Source of the DNA: Lobosporangium transversale
Lineage: Eukaryota; Mortierellomycota; Mortierellomycetes; Mortierellales; Mortierellaceae
DNA: 64,000 bases
Assembly: GCF_002105155.1 (NCBI RefSeq)
Contig: NW_019028983.1
Coordinates: 62,001 to 126,000, forward strand
Reading direction: 5' to 3'
A program made the position numbers and the translations under genes. The notes below the pieces were generated by a model that saw nothing but the letters and a program-made list of their open reading frames with translations, did not search any database and was not told the origin of the DNA. Shown in pieces: positions 10,666 to 22,255 of the stretch; position 1 is the stretch's first letter, and every line of letters begins with the position of its first letter.

Positions 10666-13600
10666 TCAGCGTCGACGCTTTGGGTCCCTGTCCCTCTCCA
10701 GGCTGGTGTCTCGACCGTGCTTGCGGTCGAGCCTGTCTCTGGAGGGCCTATAGCTTTCGGCTATGTTGGCAAAGTAAGGAAAGATACATATACTTAGATT
10801 AGCTCATAGTCACGGGTAAAACCAAGACTCAAACATGTTGCTCATCTTATCAAAAAGCAACTTACATCCTCGAGTGGGATCCTGACGACGAGAAGAGCCC
10901 CTTGGGTCAGCTTCTCGTCGGCCTCGAGGATCATGGCGGTCACGAGGTTCCCGCCAGCCGCGAGGATCATAGCGGCCACGGGTTTCTCGTTGGTCGCGAG
11001 AGTCACGGGGATCTGACTGCAAGCGACCAGGACCGCCTCTAGGGCCATCCCTGCTGGACGCCAGGGAGGCGCTCCCTCCGTGTCGAGGGCCTGCTGGCCG
11101 TGGGGGCAAGGGCACAGCAGTCCTTCGTTCACTGGAGGATAGCGCATCGCCACCCGTCCGAGAGGCCCTTTCAGCACTTGGTGCCAGGGATCCTTTGCTG
11201 CCGTCGACGTTGGTGTTTCTATTTCTATTTGTATTTGTATTAATTGCACTAATTCTACTTTTAAATAGAAAAATAAAAAATAAAAAAGCATGTGGCAAGT
11301 TTCAAGTTAATAAAGTCCTCATATTACTTTGGTAACATTGGTACTTTGGTGCATCTGCCTCATACCTTCTTTCCACTGCGGCTGTGCTGGCCTTGGCGAG
11401 TGGCTGTTTACTTGGTCCAGCCTTGGGCATCCCAGCAGCAGATGGCTCGCTAGTCCTGGGCTGGGCGCCGGTCCTCTCCTTCGGCTGGACCAGATGGAAC
11501 TGGCAAGTGGGCAGCCAGGCTCCAGAACTTTGCCCCTTTTTCAGGACCCCCAAGTAGGAAGCCGCCATAAGCTTCAGGTCAGCTCTCTCCTCGCTTTCGG
11601 CAATAGACTTAAAGGTTGACGTGAGGCGGGTGCCGAGCACCATCAGCTCTGGATAACGCGGAGCAAGCTCTCGAAGCATCATGATCGTATTCTTCATAGG
11701 CATGTATTCTTTTGTCTCAACAGCGGATTGAAAGGCCTATAGCGAATTAGGATTTAAGCAATGAGTATAGGGAACTTGGTTACAAATAGCTTTAAACATC
11801 AGTCATACAGCTGATAGTCAATTGTTGACTCACCTGAAATAGTCTGACATGCCATTTAAAGAGGCCATGTCGGAACATTTCAAAGTCCAGTAGATCTTCC
11901 TCATGGATTACGTCATTGATATTGTGTGACCCCCATTTCACTTGGAACCCAGGCAGGTTATCGCCATGACCTTCTGCAGCATACAATGCACTGCTTTTAT
12001 GCCAACGAGCTAGGTTGCTTAAAACACTTGACAGGAATAAGCCGTATGACTTGGCTTCAGATTCAGAAGAGAGGAAGAGTATACGATCCACCTCCAGAAA
12101 CAACTATTTAGAACACATAGAATAGAGCTCCAGACATTAGCATATTCAAGTACTGGACTTGTAGAGGAAGATGTAAAAATAAAAACCTGAATATAAACAC
12201 ACCTTATCGAATAATGTCAATGTCGAGAAGTTAATGGTTCCTAATGAGTGCATCAGTTGTATAAATGCTGAGCAAAAAATAGCATCCATGCCCGACATGA
12301 CGGCCCTTGGATAGATACAGTGCTGTATGACTTGGCCGATGATCTCTTCACGGCTGGCATCCACTGTTACAGAGAAGGGAGAAGAAAAAAAAAAAAAGTG
12401 AGAAAGACAAGTAACTCAGCATCAACATAAAAAAACAAAGTTTGATTAAATTAGTGTAATGTAAGGCCTTCCTTACATCCTTTAAACCAGTGGTTCTTCT
12501 CGCGCTTCAAACGCTCCATGACGGTCTTGTGATGGGCCAAATGGCGCTCCATCTCCAGTTGCAAGTTGAATGCTCTGTTTACCAAACGGTCTCGATCCCT
12601 GTTATTCTTGGCCTGCATACTAGAGTTATATGTTGCTTTATCATTATCCATGGCGCGGATAGACTGTTTCAGTCTATTTATTTCAGAGTAATATTCTCGG
12701 ACGGGGACATAGATGTCATACATAGTCAACTGCCAGAAGGTAATGTAGAAATGTGGCTTCATAGAGCGCCAGGCTTTAGGCGGGAGGGTGGATTTGACCT
12801 CCAAAGCGACAGACCTTAAGCACGGTAGCCAAGGCTCTTTGTTAGCGATAGTTGTTTCGTTTGATTTATTTTCACCTGCTTCTATGACATCGACATCACC
12901 CGAGTCAGGGGCAGGATTGGAGCCGGGCTGCACTACTATTTCTGTTGTTTGCTCCAGGTGTATTAATTCCTGTAACTTGGGCCGTACGATATACATGGCG
13001 ACCGCAGGGGTGATCTTATAAGTCTCACAAAGGTCGGTGAGACTGGGGAGCAATATTGTGTATCCTTCTTGGTGCCTAGACGACAAAAAGTCTAGGAACT
13101 GGAGAAGAGTAGAATGTGCCTGATCGAAAATGTTGCTCAGGACTTTCAAGTGGGGGATTTCGACGGATCCAAATATACATTCCTGTCTGTGTTGAGCAAG
13201 CAGAACAACAAGTTGAGCAGCAATGTTGTCATGCGCCATAGTCTTTTGTAGTCGGCTGCAGCTTCTTACATCCTTTTTTATGACAGCCCCAGTAACGCTT
13301 GCTGCAAGTACTTCATCCCGCAACAATTCACCACCCGCCATCGCTAGAAGCTGTTCCCTAGTCAAGTTACTCAAATCCTCAACTCCACCCATCTTTGACA
13401 AAAGCTCTCGCAGCACCACCAGATCATAAGTGTTGCGTTGTCGCAGCTGATTAACAACATATTGTAGGATACCCATCAGTTCACCTGAGGGGTATTTTCG
13501 ATACAGCTTTCCGCAGAACAAAGCCAATGCTAAAATTGGATATAAAAAAACAATTACAAGAATAGTTGAGAAACTTGGGTGGAGTGAAATCTAGCATCAG

Positions 13601-16600
13601 GGTCCCCAAACAAAGGAAAAAAAAAAAAAAAAAAAAAACTTACTGTTCATCCATTTTGCGATGGACGTTCCATCCTCCTGGGCCTTGCTGCGCGTTTGCT
13701 TCGATAATGATTCGAGTAATGAGTAGCTGAGAACATCATGCCCAAAATCGGTTAAATATTTGCAGGCATCCACGAGAGGCTGGGCCATGTTGTCGTAACC
13801 ACCTTCTAGTTGCTTGATCGCTGCAGCAAATACAACCAGCGGATTCGAATGGGCATACTTAGCAAACATGCGCCCATACTCTTTCACATTTTCCTTATTG
13901 ATCCTCCGCATCATATCCTTGGCATCTTTCTCGGCTGAGGCTGTTGTCACAAGAAGCTCTGGATATTGCTTGGCTGCCTCTGATTTCCATTCTCCATAGA
14001 GGGCAAACCGTGTCTGATAGTTTAGTCCTTTTATCACTTGCCACACTTCATGGACAATGCCTTGGGGTTACAGAGTAGAAAAAAGAGGAGGGTTAGGAGG
14101 TTAGCCTTGGATATAATGTAGTGTTCGCGTTGTACAGTGTAGTTGCCATTACTCTAAAGGTAAACCCGTCCTTGGTTAGCCTTAAGAATGGTTTATGGCT
14201 ACGGTACGTACCAGGATTGGAGAATGCAAGAGATACTGTTGGTAAAAATAGAGATCTTGTCATGTCGACCCAAATGCCTTCAATGATTTCTTTCTCTGAG
14301 TTGAGCATGGCCAATCGAGCATCATCCTGTCCATCAAGCATAGCAACTTCGCGGCGAATCCTATCAAGGGTCCCAGCTCCAATACGGCATAGTTTGGTCA
14401 CAAGCTTCAGGTCTCGGTGGATTCGAGCACCAACAACAGACAATACTGGGTATACATAGTGCACGATATCCTGCACTGTCTGGCACAGCACAAGGTCATC
14501 TCCCCATTCCTGATAAAAATATTCGTAGCGTTCGGTCTCTGTAGGGAGTGGAAGCCATGGGTCTAAGATACGTACAGCTTTAACCTCTTTTCCTTCTGAG
14601 GCAGTAGGATAGCGGTAGGCAAAGTCTTTGCGCTTTGCTAGCTGCGGATGGCTCGCGCTTGGCGATAAGGGTGAGTATACGGGGCTGATCATCTCGTTGA
14701 TCAAGCGGCAGACCAAATCAGCCGATTCTGGGTGTGAAGCTGTAAGTTTAGGAAGCCTTGCAAGAATAAACATTGCGTGATCCAGATCTCCTAGAGATAA
14801 AAGTGCATTTAGGACTCCAACTTTTTGGTTAGGAAGCGGCAGCCCGGGGATGGCTTCTGGCACTGGCTCCTCTACCGCTTTGCCGCCCTTGTCTCTAGAG
14901 GTTACTGTGTCGTTCTCTAATGCGCCAGCCATCTATAACACAGGCAAAGCATTGTAGTTAGATGTTTGTGTGCTTCACCAGTGTCATATTACAATTAGCA
15001 TGGTTCAGTTCATGGGACTTACTGCAAGTGGACTGCTTTTATACTCTTGTGCTTTGGACTTCATAGCTTCTACGAATCTTGTGTACTCTTGAGCTATCTC
15101 ATTGTCAGTTGGGGAGAGCTACAAACCATAGAATAAAGGTATTAAGCATTAGCAGAGGTTAATAACGATAACAGCAATAATGAAGCAAACACTATTGAAA
15201 CCCAAGTGCAAATGTTTAATTTACATGGGGATAAAGATCATCCAAACTTATGATGGAGTGCTTGATCAATAAGGCTGATACTGTGTACAGTTCGACTAGC
15301 GATTTATAGCGGTTTTCAGGACGCTACATAAATCAATTGAATTGATATTAAGGTTAAGGTTCAACAATCAGGAAGAAGACGTTAGAGTAATTTATGCATG
15401 GCTGACATAATAATCTTGTTCTCTGACACGTTCACTCACCTGCGAATCCTGAAACATAAAGCCAAGAACCTGAGCACAGGCCTTGTTTTTGAACGCAGGC
15501 AGATTGCCCATTGTTTGGGAAGACCATGGTGATATCAACAAAAACTCGATAAAGAAGTGATAATGCGTGATAATATTTGCAGAAAAGACGTCCAGAACGA
15601 TAGAAAGGACCCGAATTGGGTCAAGATCGAAATAGCCTAAGATGACATGATACAATTAGCACTCAAGCCTCACTTCCCCTCAGTTGAAGCATTTAAACAA
15701 TGCTAATAGCCTTTTTTTTTTTTTTTTTTCCTTTCTTTTCTTTGTTTACTTACCAATGAGAATGAGCACGTTGGCAAAAACAGACTGGGCCTTTGAAGCG
15801 ACCTTTCCGACATTGTCATTGTCAGCTGTACCACTTGCGAGCTCCGTGATTAATTTCGAGTAACCCTCGGACTCTTCTCTTAGGAGATTGAACTTGTGCT
15901 GCTTGTATCTAAAGCCATGAAGGGCCCAAACAGAAGATCCCAACAGATTAGTAATGTTGAGAAGAAAAACGAGTGTATGGCGTGAGATACTTTTGTCTTG
16001 TGCTGTAAGAGTTGCTACATAGGCAAAGAGGCCAAGGGGTCTGCAGCTTGAGAAGCTATACACCATATATCCCTTCAAGCCAAGTCATCCCACCGACTGG
16101 CATTTCACAATTTAATACTCGTACAGAATTAGGATGATACTATATTGTGGTGCCGACATAGCGGCAGTGACTTACAGTTGGTTCGTGCTAGCGCGGATGA
16201 CACGCTTCTTGGAGTCTTCAATGTTTGAGATGACGCCTGTTTTTTCCAGGAATGACAGCTCCCAGCGCTCCTTCATGAGGCGCTCTGGGATGAAATTTTG
16301 GGCCTAAATACAACCAAATAGAAACAAATAGAGAATATGAGGAGGATCTGTATAAGGGTATATTTGAAGTACTTTATATTCTGCCACATGGTATATAGTA
16401 TATACGCCATTTAGATCTGTTAGAGACGCGTAAGCAATAAAGCCTTGCCACTTACAATTAACGCTTTGGCAACGCGAACGAATCTTTCAGGTTTCTTTGC
16501 TTGAACCTCTGGGTTATCTGTATAATTATCAAGCTCAGCTTCCTTGAACCAAATAAAGTCAACAATGATGCTAGCCACGTCGCCTGAGCTTGATTCTGAA

Positions 16601-16963
16601 GGTTTGGTGGCAAGCTGGCGGAGGAAAGCAGCAGCATTATCAACTGGAAGGGTATCAGCAACAGCCTCAGCTAATACGAGCTGGATGACTGTCGCGATCG
16701 GGTGCGGGATGGCGTCATTGGGAGTACTAAGTAGCTCAGCGGAGTAGCACATCCTATGAATAAGTTTAGCACATATTAGGAGAGTATAGGTTAGTTTGCT
16801 ATATAAAATGGTCACCGGAAGCTGTTGAGCAAAGTGAGATTCATGTTGTATCTGATGGCACTGTCATGAAAGCACCAACATACAAATCTTCATAAGATCC
16901 GGTTTCTTTCCATCGAGCCAGGTGTCCCATTTCGACGACTGGGTACAGATCCTTAAGCGACAT
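10666..16963 (-). CDS. THO2: THO complex subunit 2 (THOC2/Tho2 homologue), multi-exon
   Basis: Scaffold of the nuclear THO/TREX complex, which couples transcription to mRNA packaging and export. Conceptual exons follow animal THOC2 from end to end. An N-terminal helical region contains YKQHKFNLLREESEGYSKLI. A middle part has the KVGVLNALLSLGDLDHA, YGEWKSEAAKQYPELL and HSNPLVVFAAAIKQLEGGYDN segments. A Tho2 block follows with YRKYPSGELMGILQYVVNQL, MGGVEDLSNLTREQL, FYITFWQLTMYDIYVP and GVINFSTL-like regions. The C-terminal tail is rich in Arg, Asp, Gly and Pro and ends DPKRRR. The start at 16963 (MSLKDLYPVVEMGHLARW) was chosen because an in-frame stop lies just upstream and joins 16884/16851 and 16816/16753 keep phase, though the second donor (GTGACC) is weak. 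The last exon is 10760-10666. Small exons in 14.9-16.3 kb were not all resolved, so the full length is only estimated at about 1,400-1,500 residues. No partner genes of THO are nearby. Confidence 0.9.
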
Positions 16964-17871
16964 TAGGATGGAATCAAGAAGTTCTATGGCTTCGATAGTT
17001 GGTTAAACGATGATGAAAAAGATGGTTGGGAGTGACTTTGGGTAAAGAAGAAGCAATTTTGAGTAAAGAAGAAGCACCTTTGAAAAAATAAACAAGGCTA
17101 GCTAAAGAAGAACCGAGTTTGGATAAAGAACAATCGAGTTTGTATGCAGAACAACCGAGTTTGGATGAAGAAGAAAAAAAAGAAAAGAAAAGGAACAGAA
17201 TTGTGGCAAATCAAGGAGACGTGTTTATATCTGTCTGCAGCGAAGCACTTGTCAGGGTTTGTCAAGTGAGCGATATGGTAATATATACAATATAGTATTA
17301 TAAAAATACAGTATACGGCATTATAATGAATATAATAATACAGTAATATAATGAATACAATAATATAAAAAGATAAGAAAGTAAAATAATATAGTATATT
17401 TATTGTAGTGCCAACAATGATATCACTGTCCTGAATCATCAGAAAAAGACGTTCACCGAACACAAAGCATAAACGACAAGGAGAAGGAGGACACTGAAAA
17501 CAACAAAATAAAATAAACAAAATAGAATAACAAAATAAAATACAATAAAATAAAATAAAATAAAACACAATAAAATAAAATAAAATAAAATAAAATAAAA
17601 TGAAAAATGAAAAAGAAAAAGATAAAAAGAAGTCCACATGGCGCTCCTCCTTTGCTGAGTGGGATGGCCAGGAAATAGAGAGACAAGCTTCCGGCAGTGC
17701 CTAATAGACCCATCTACTTAGGAATAGAATTTACTTGAGAATATTGGTAGTAAAGAGAGTGCATATGAATAGTTATATGACTAATGTGCTTGAGCTATAG
17801 CTCTCTCTCACCTTGTTCCTTTTTTAATGAATCTTTCCGCTTGTTCCACCACTTCATCATGCAGATTCAGT
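16964..17871. other. Low-complexity intergenic DNA upstream of THO2
   Basis: Positions 17040-17185 hold imperfect ~24-bp tandem repeats (variants of gagtttggataaagaa-acaac/gaa). Positions 17500-17600 hold a degenerate (aaaat)n tract. Open frames here on the minus strand are chance products of TTTTA repeats. The THO2 promoter should lie at 16964-17200. The segment ends at the left boundary of inverted repeat unit D. Confidence 0.6.
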
Positions 17872-19617
17872 ATTGCCAATTATATGGCCCCTTAAAAGTG
17901 CAGTAGGTTTGTGAGTCCCAAGCCTTGATACGCTTCATACTCTTGACAGAAAAAGAAGGAAGAAGGAGAACCCCTTATCTCTAAATGCTGAGTGGTGATG
18001 GATGAGAAGAATCATCAGTCTTCGAAAGTATTAGGTCACATCACAGACGGATGAACATCCGATAAGTGCTGACATTCGCTGTCAACATTTTGCATGTGCC
18101 TTTTAGCATCCTTGTAAGGGATATGAATGTCACTGAGTGGTGTCTCACTTTTGTTTTCTTTTATTTATTTATTTTATTTTATTTTATTTTATTTTATTTT
18201 TGCTTTTTGCCACCAAACAGCTTTTTCTAATAGGCTTGTACAGACAAATGAAAAAAAAAAAAAGTTTTGGAATACTCGATTCCCTTCACTCCTAGCCCTG
18301 GTTAAGAGCTCAGAGAGCTGCCAGGGAGGCCTGGTCAAGGATACTTCATAGTATGTATGGATTGTGTCCATGAAAGATGGTAGCAGTGGTATGTGAAGTG
18401 GCTCCAAGATTATATACGTAACTCTTTATTTGTAAAAAAAAAAAAAATAAAAAAAAATAAAATAAAATGAAAAGAGAAATGAAAACGCCTCTGCAGCTCA
18501 CAAAGGACACAAGGGCATGCGATGGCACTCATTCGACGACCAGAGAACCAGATGCGGCAGCATTTAGCCATCAGGGGGGTATAGCAGCAGCAATGGTCCA
18601 AAAACAAAGGGATGGCTTGCGTACTGCTTCTATGAAAGAAACAAAGAGAATATGCGAGTGTGAGTGAAACTTGATGGCTCCTGCTCCACATATACGCTCT
18701 GTTCGGTTGAAGAGTCGAACTTCCTTATTGCTTAGGACAGAAGCTAGTACGAGGTACAACCTGATGCCGGGTTAGTGAGCTTCATGCCATATATCTCTTT
18801 TGGTGTATGCATTGAGTAAGGTAACCTTGAAGAAGCCTAACAGCTTTATTAGATGCACTGCTACACCTGAAGAGATCGATGAGCCATTTCAACCCATGAA
18901 TCCTACATATCCTTTCCTTTTGTAGATGGGAGTGCATGTCTCTATTGTCTACTCTATCTTTCTATTATGTCTAATCTGTTTACCTCCTACCTTGGCTATC
19001 CATACTCCCACCCCATCCTTTCTGCCTTATTGGAACATTGGGTCAGTCCTCTTCTATCTTTTTTTTTTTTTTTTTTTTTTTTTTGCAAAGAAAAAAAGAA
19101 AGAAAGAAACGGATTTACACAATAGCAGTTCATAGAACATCCGACGGCATCTTTGCTCCACTACTTGATATTGTTTTTTTCGCCCCCAATAAGAGCAGGC
19201 TTTGAGCCTCGAGAAGTAAGTGGGACAAATATCGATATACAAACACTTTGTTTGTTCTCTTTTCCATAGACCTGTCCGAGCTGATCTCTATAGACTTGTG
19301 CATCTGACAAGTGGCACTGTTATGAATAATAACTTGGACGAGAACATACTCGAATGGAGAATATACATCCGATACTGCTCAGGGCAAGTGTGGTGGACTT
19401 GGCATGGAGACCTTATACAACCATACAAGAAACAATGATATTCAAACGAACAACTACGGGAGCTGATCATATAGGTAAAATGCCTAATTTTGATTATGCA
19501 TCTTATTGAGTGACGGTTAACAAACCAATCTCTTAGGGCCGTCAATTCAAGGTGTCTTTTTTATCTCGTACTCAAGTATCGGTCATAGCATTATCACTAG
19601 CAGCTATCAATATATAT

Positions 19618-19868
19618 AACCAACCAACTTTACTTGAGCACGAGCCACTCTTTGTTGTGCTGATCACAACGCGACATGTGGCCGTACAGCGCTACCGTGA
19701 TGTGAGTGCAATTAGGGACAGAAAAAAAAGGGATCTTCAGGACCATCACCAACTGAAGAGAGTGATCTTGCATGGCGTTACTCTTTCGGCATGTAGCCCC
19801 TCTTCTCTTGAGGAAGATGTAGTAAAGTGTCACTGGCTGATGGCAAGCCAACAGATAGTCGAACGCAT
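19618..19868. other. Conserved spacer island, copy D
   Basis: Reverse complement of the island at 743-990. Because the poly-T differs, the plus strand here has an uninterrupted frame of 108 codons (19552-19878) that is broken in A and B. I treat that frame as fortuitous because substitutions between copies show no clear preference for silent sites. Confidence 0.45.
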
Positions 19869-19869
19869 T

Positions 19870-19906
<37 letters not shown>

Positions 19907-20287
19907 ATGTCCAGAAAGGCATTTCCTATAATGAGCCAGGTATCCATGTGTGGTTTTGTCGTATTATGGGAAAAGATTGTTTGTAAAGTGTGCATCAGGG
20001 CAAAAGAGGAGGGAAAGTGGGTTCAGAAAAAGAAGTGCTGAATATTTTATCAAATAGCCTCCAAATAGCTATTCCGTTCTTCATTGAAAGTCAATAGAAG
20101 TGAGTCGCTCTAATTCTATCGCGATTGATTACCATCTTAAAAACCCCAAGACATAGGATACTCCGCACTAAGTCTCTTCAACTTTTATGATTTAGCAGGT
20201 ATCAAATATCATTTTGATAGCAGGCTGGAATGATAGGATGATATGAAGATATCTTTTTATTATCCGAAAGCTATTAAGATTCAACTA

Positions 20288-21467
20288 TTACAACTCCTGG
20301 TGCTCGCCATTCACAACTTCATTCACAACCTCATCCTCAACCTCATGGGATGTCTCAAAGTCTTCATCCCAAGCCTCCATAGCTGCAGTGGGATCAGCTG
20401 AAAGCTTGAGGCATGCCTCGAGAGCATTACTCATGGAGATAGTAAGTGCCAAGTTGATGCGTGCAAATTCCTTCACTTCATCAGTCTCACCCAAGTTGAT
20501 GAGCTCCTGACGATACTGATCCAACAAGTCAGCAGAGAAGATGGGACGTGATGACAACAAGGCATCGTTTGAGGTAGCGATGGAGTACTTGTCCATGAAG
20601 TCCAACAGCATAGCAGATCCAGCTGCAACACGCTTCTGGTCATCGGAGGCGGAAGCAGAGGGAGCGGGCATGTTCGTAAGAGCGTCCTTGATCAATCCGC
20701 GATACACATCTGCGAGGATATAACACTGTGAACCCACCGCTTCAGTCTCGTTTTCAGTCTGGGACATGGACCTTTTACATCCAGTGACTGCATCAATAAG
20801 CTTCTCGAGGTTTGTAAGAAGGTCTCTCACCCTTTTAACAATACCCCTGATACCTGGAATCCACTCGAAAGGCCTGATTGCAAGCTTAATCGAACCAATG
20901 ACTATGCGAATTGCACGGACCACGCCTGCTGTGAGTGAATTGAGTCCTGAAGAAATGGCAGCAATGGGAGCAAGGGCGATCCTCAATATTCCAACTAAAA
21001 TGGAAGCACCAGGGATTCTGCCCAAATCCCTGGCCAACTGGTCAGGCAAGGTCTGAGCAAACTTTTTGAGCTGCGCAAAAGCGTTGTCACACTCGGGCGC
21101 TACAACATTAGCGGCTGTGTCTGGATCACTGACGACCGAGATGTCATCCGCAACTTGCACTCCCGATTCCTTCAGCAAGAACATGCGTCTAAACTCCAGC
21201 TCACTAACTGTGTCGGCCCCCTGACCCCACTCATGCTGCAATTCAGCTGCATAATAAGTTTGTCCCTCTAAGAACATGTGTTGTGATAAGGGTTGTATAC
21301 ATAGAAATGCCATAACAGTAGAACAGAAGAGAGGAGAAAAAGGGGTTAGCATTCTCTTTTTATTAGTCCTATCCTACTATTATACCAACGGTACCTTGCT
21401 GTGGGACTGCATGCGCTGTAAGGCAAACTGCTGCAACAAGGCAGATGGAAGCAATGATAGCTTTCAT
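20288..21467 (-). CDS. Secreted helical protein, copy D (complete, inverted)
   Basis: Exons 21467-21395 and 21267-20288 on the minus strand have the same signal peptide, intron and 350-residue product as copy B. The predicted protein appears identical to copy B, including the EHQEL end. The inverted position about 9 kb away means that pairing between D and the array could drive inversion or gene conversion. The promoter region differs from that of A-C, so expression may differ. No recognised family. Confidence 0.87.
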
Positions 21468-22255
21468 TGTCACAATGAGATACTCAATTGACTAGATGGC
21501 TGGTAAGTCAGAGGCGAAAAGGTTTGGAGTGTCTTTGGTTCATATAATGTAGTGGAGATGCTAATGAAAGAAAGAGAAAAAAAGTTTGATCAAAGTATTT
21601 AATATATATAAAAAATAAAATAAAATAAAATAAAAAAAACCAGCTGGCATAGGCATAGCATTTTTGTAAGAACAAAAAGGGTCTAATGCGATGTTCTCTC
21701 TCAAACTGAGAGAAATTAAAAAGGAGTGGCAAGTAAAAGGATTCAAGTGGAAAAATAGAAAAAAAAAAAAAAAAAAAAAAAAGGGCATTTACCTGAGATA
21801 GAATTCCCATTCCACAGTTCGCAATCCTCCAGAACTCACCACAACCAGGCCTAACTCTCAATAAGCCAAGAAACCGGTTGTTGCCGATACCACTATGGTC
21901 ACTTGCTCCTGGACTAAATCCCCTCTCTAAAAATATACCAATGGAGGCGTTATTATAATCTAAAAGCTGCGCCGACATCTGGACGAAAACGATAAGAGAA
22001 AGTAAGAAGCATGGCCTCACGGATATCAACCCGACATGATTGTTGGTGACTCTTTATTCGAGACCCCGTCAATATTCACCCGTTTTTAACAAATCAGCGT
22101 CCTCAATCCTACAGAAACCGCAGATGAGTGCGTCAAGTATACCTTGGCTCGATCCTCAATGTCTTTTCCGACCATTGACAAATAAAAACAATAACTTTTG
22201 ATGGAAGTACCTCATGTTGTCCCGCCTAGAGAGGCAAACTTTAGTGATAATAACG

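Larger units (their letters stand above)
17872..22255 (-). repeat. Inverted copy D of the 4.38-kb unit
   Basis: A full unit in opposite orientation. Its left end (17872) corresponds to position about 2740 of unit A and its right end (about 22255) to position about 2757. It therefore contains one complete unit opened at a point about 16 bp wide in the spacer. The gene and the whole 3' spacer match A/B almost perfectly. Upstream of the gene (about 21600-22250) it has many substitutions and indels, including a strongly diverged patch at about 21880-22030. Confidence 0.9.

Noticed and set aside
10842..11291. 149-codon minus-strand frame overlapping the THO2 tail
   Set aside because: It is a shadow frame of the Arg/Asp/Gly-rich C-terminal exon, which continues THO2 in phase to DPKRRR.
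17098..17713. Hydrophobic Phe/Leu/Ile frames of up to 179 codons
   Set aside because: Produced by TTTTA-type low-complexity DNA; no domain or stable codon pattern.
19552..19878. 108-codon plus-strand frame opposite copy D spacer
   Set aside because: It is broken by homopolymer changes in copies A and B, and differences in copy C are not biased to silent sites. Treated as a by-product of the conserved island.
1..22255. Unit as a transposon with terminal repeats
   Set aside because: No terminal inverted or long direct repeats, transposase, or target duplication at the unit ends; the pattern fits segmental duplication.
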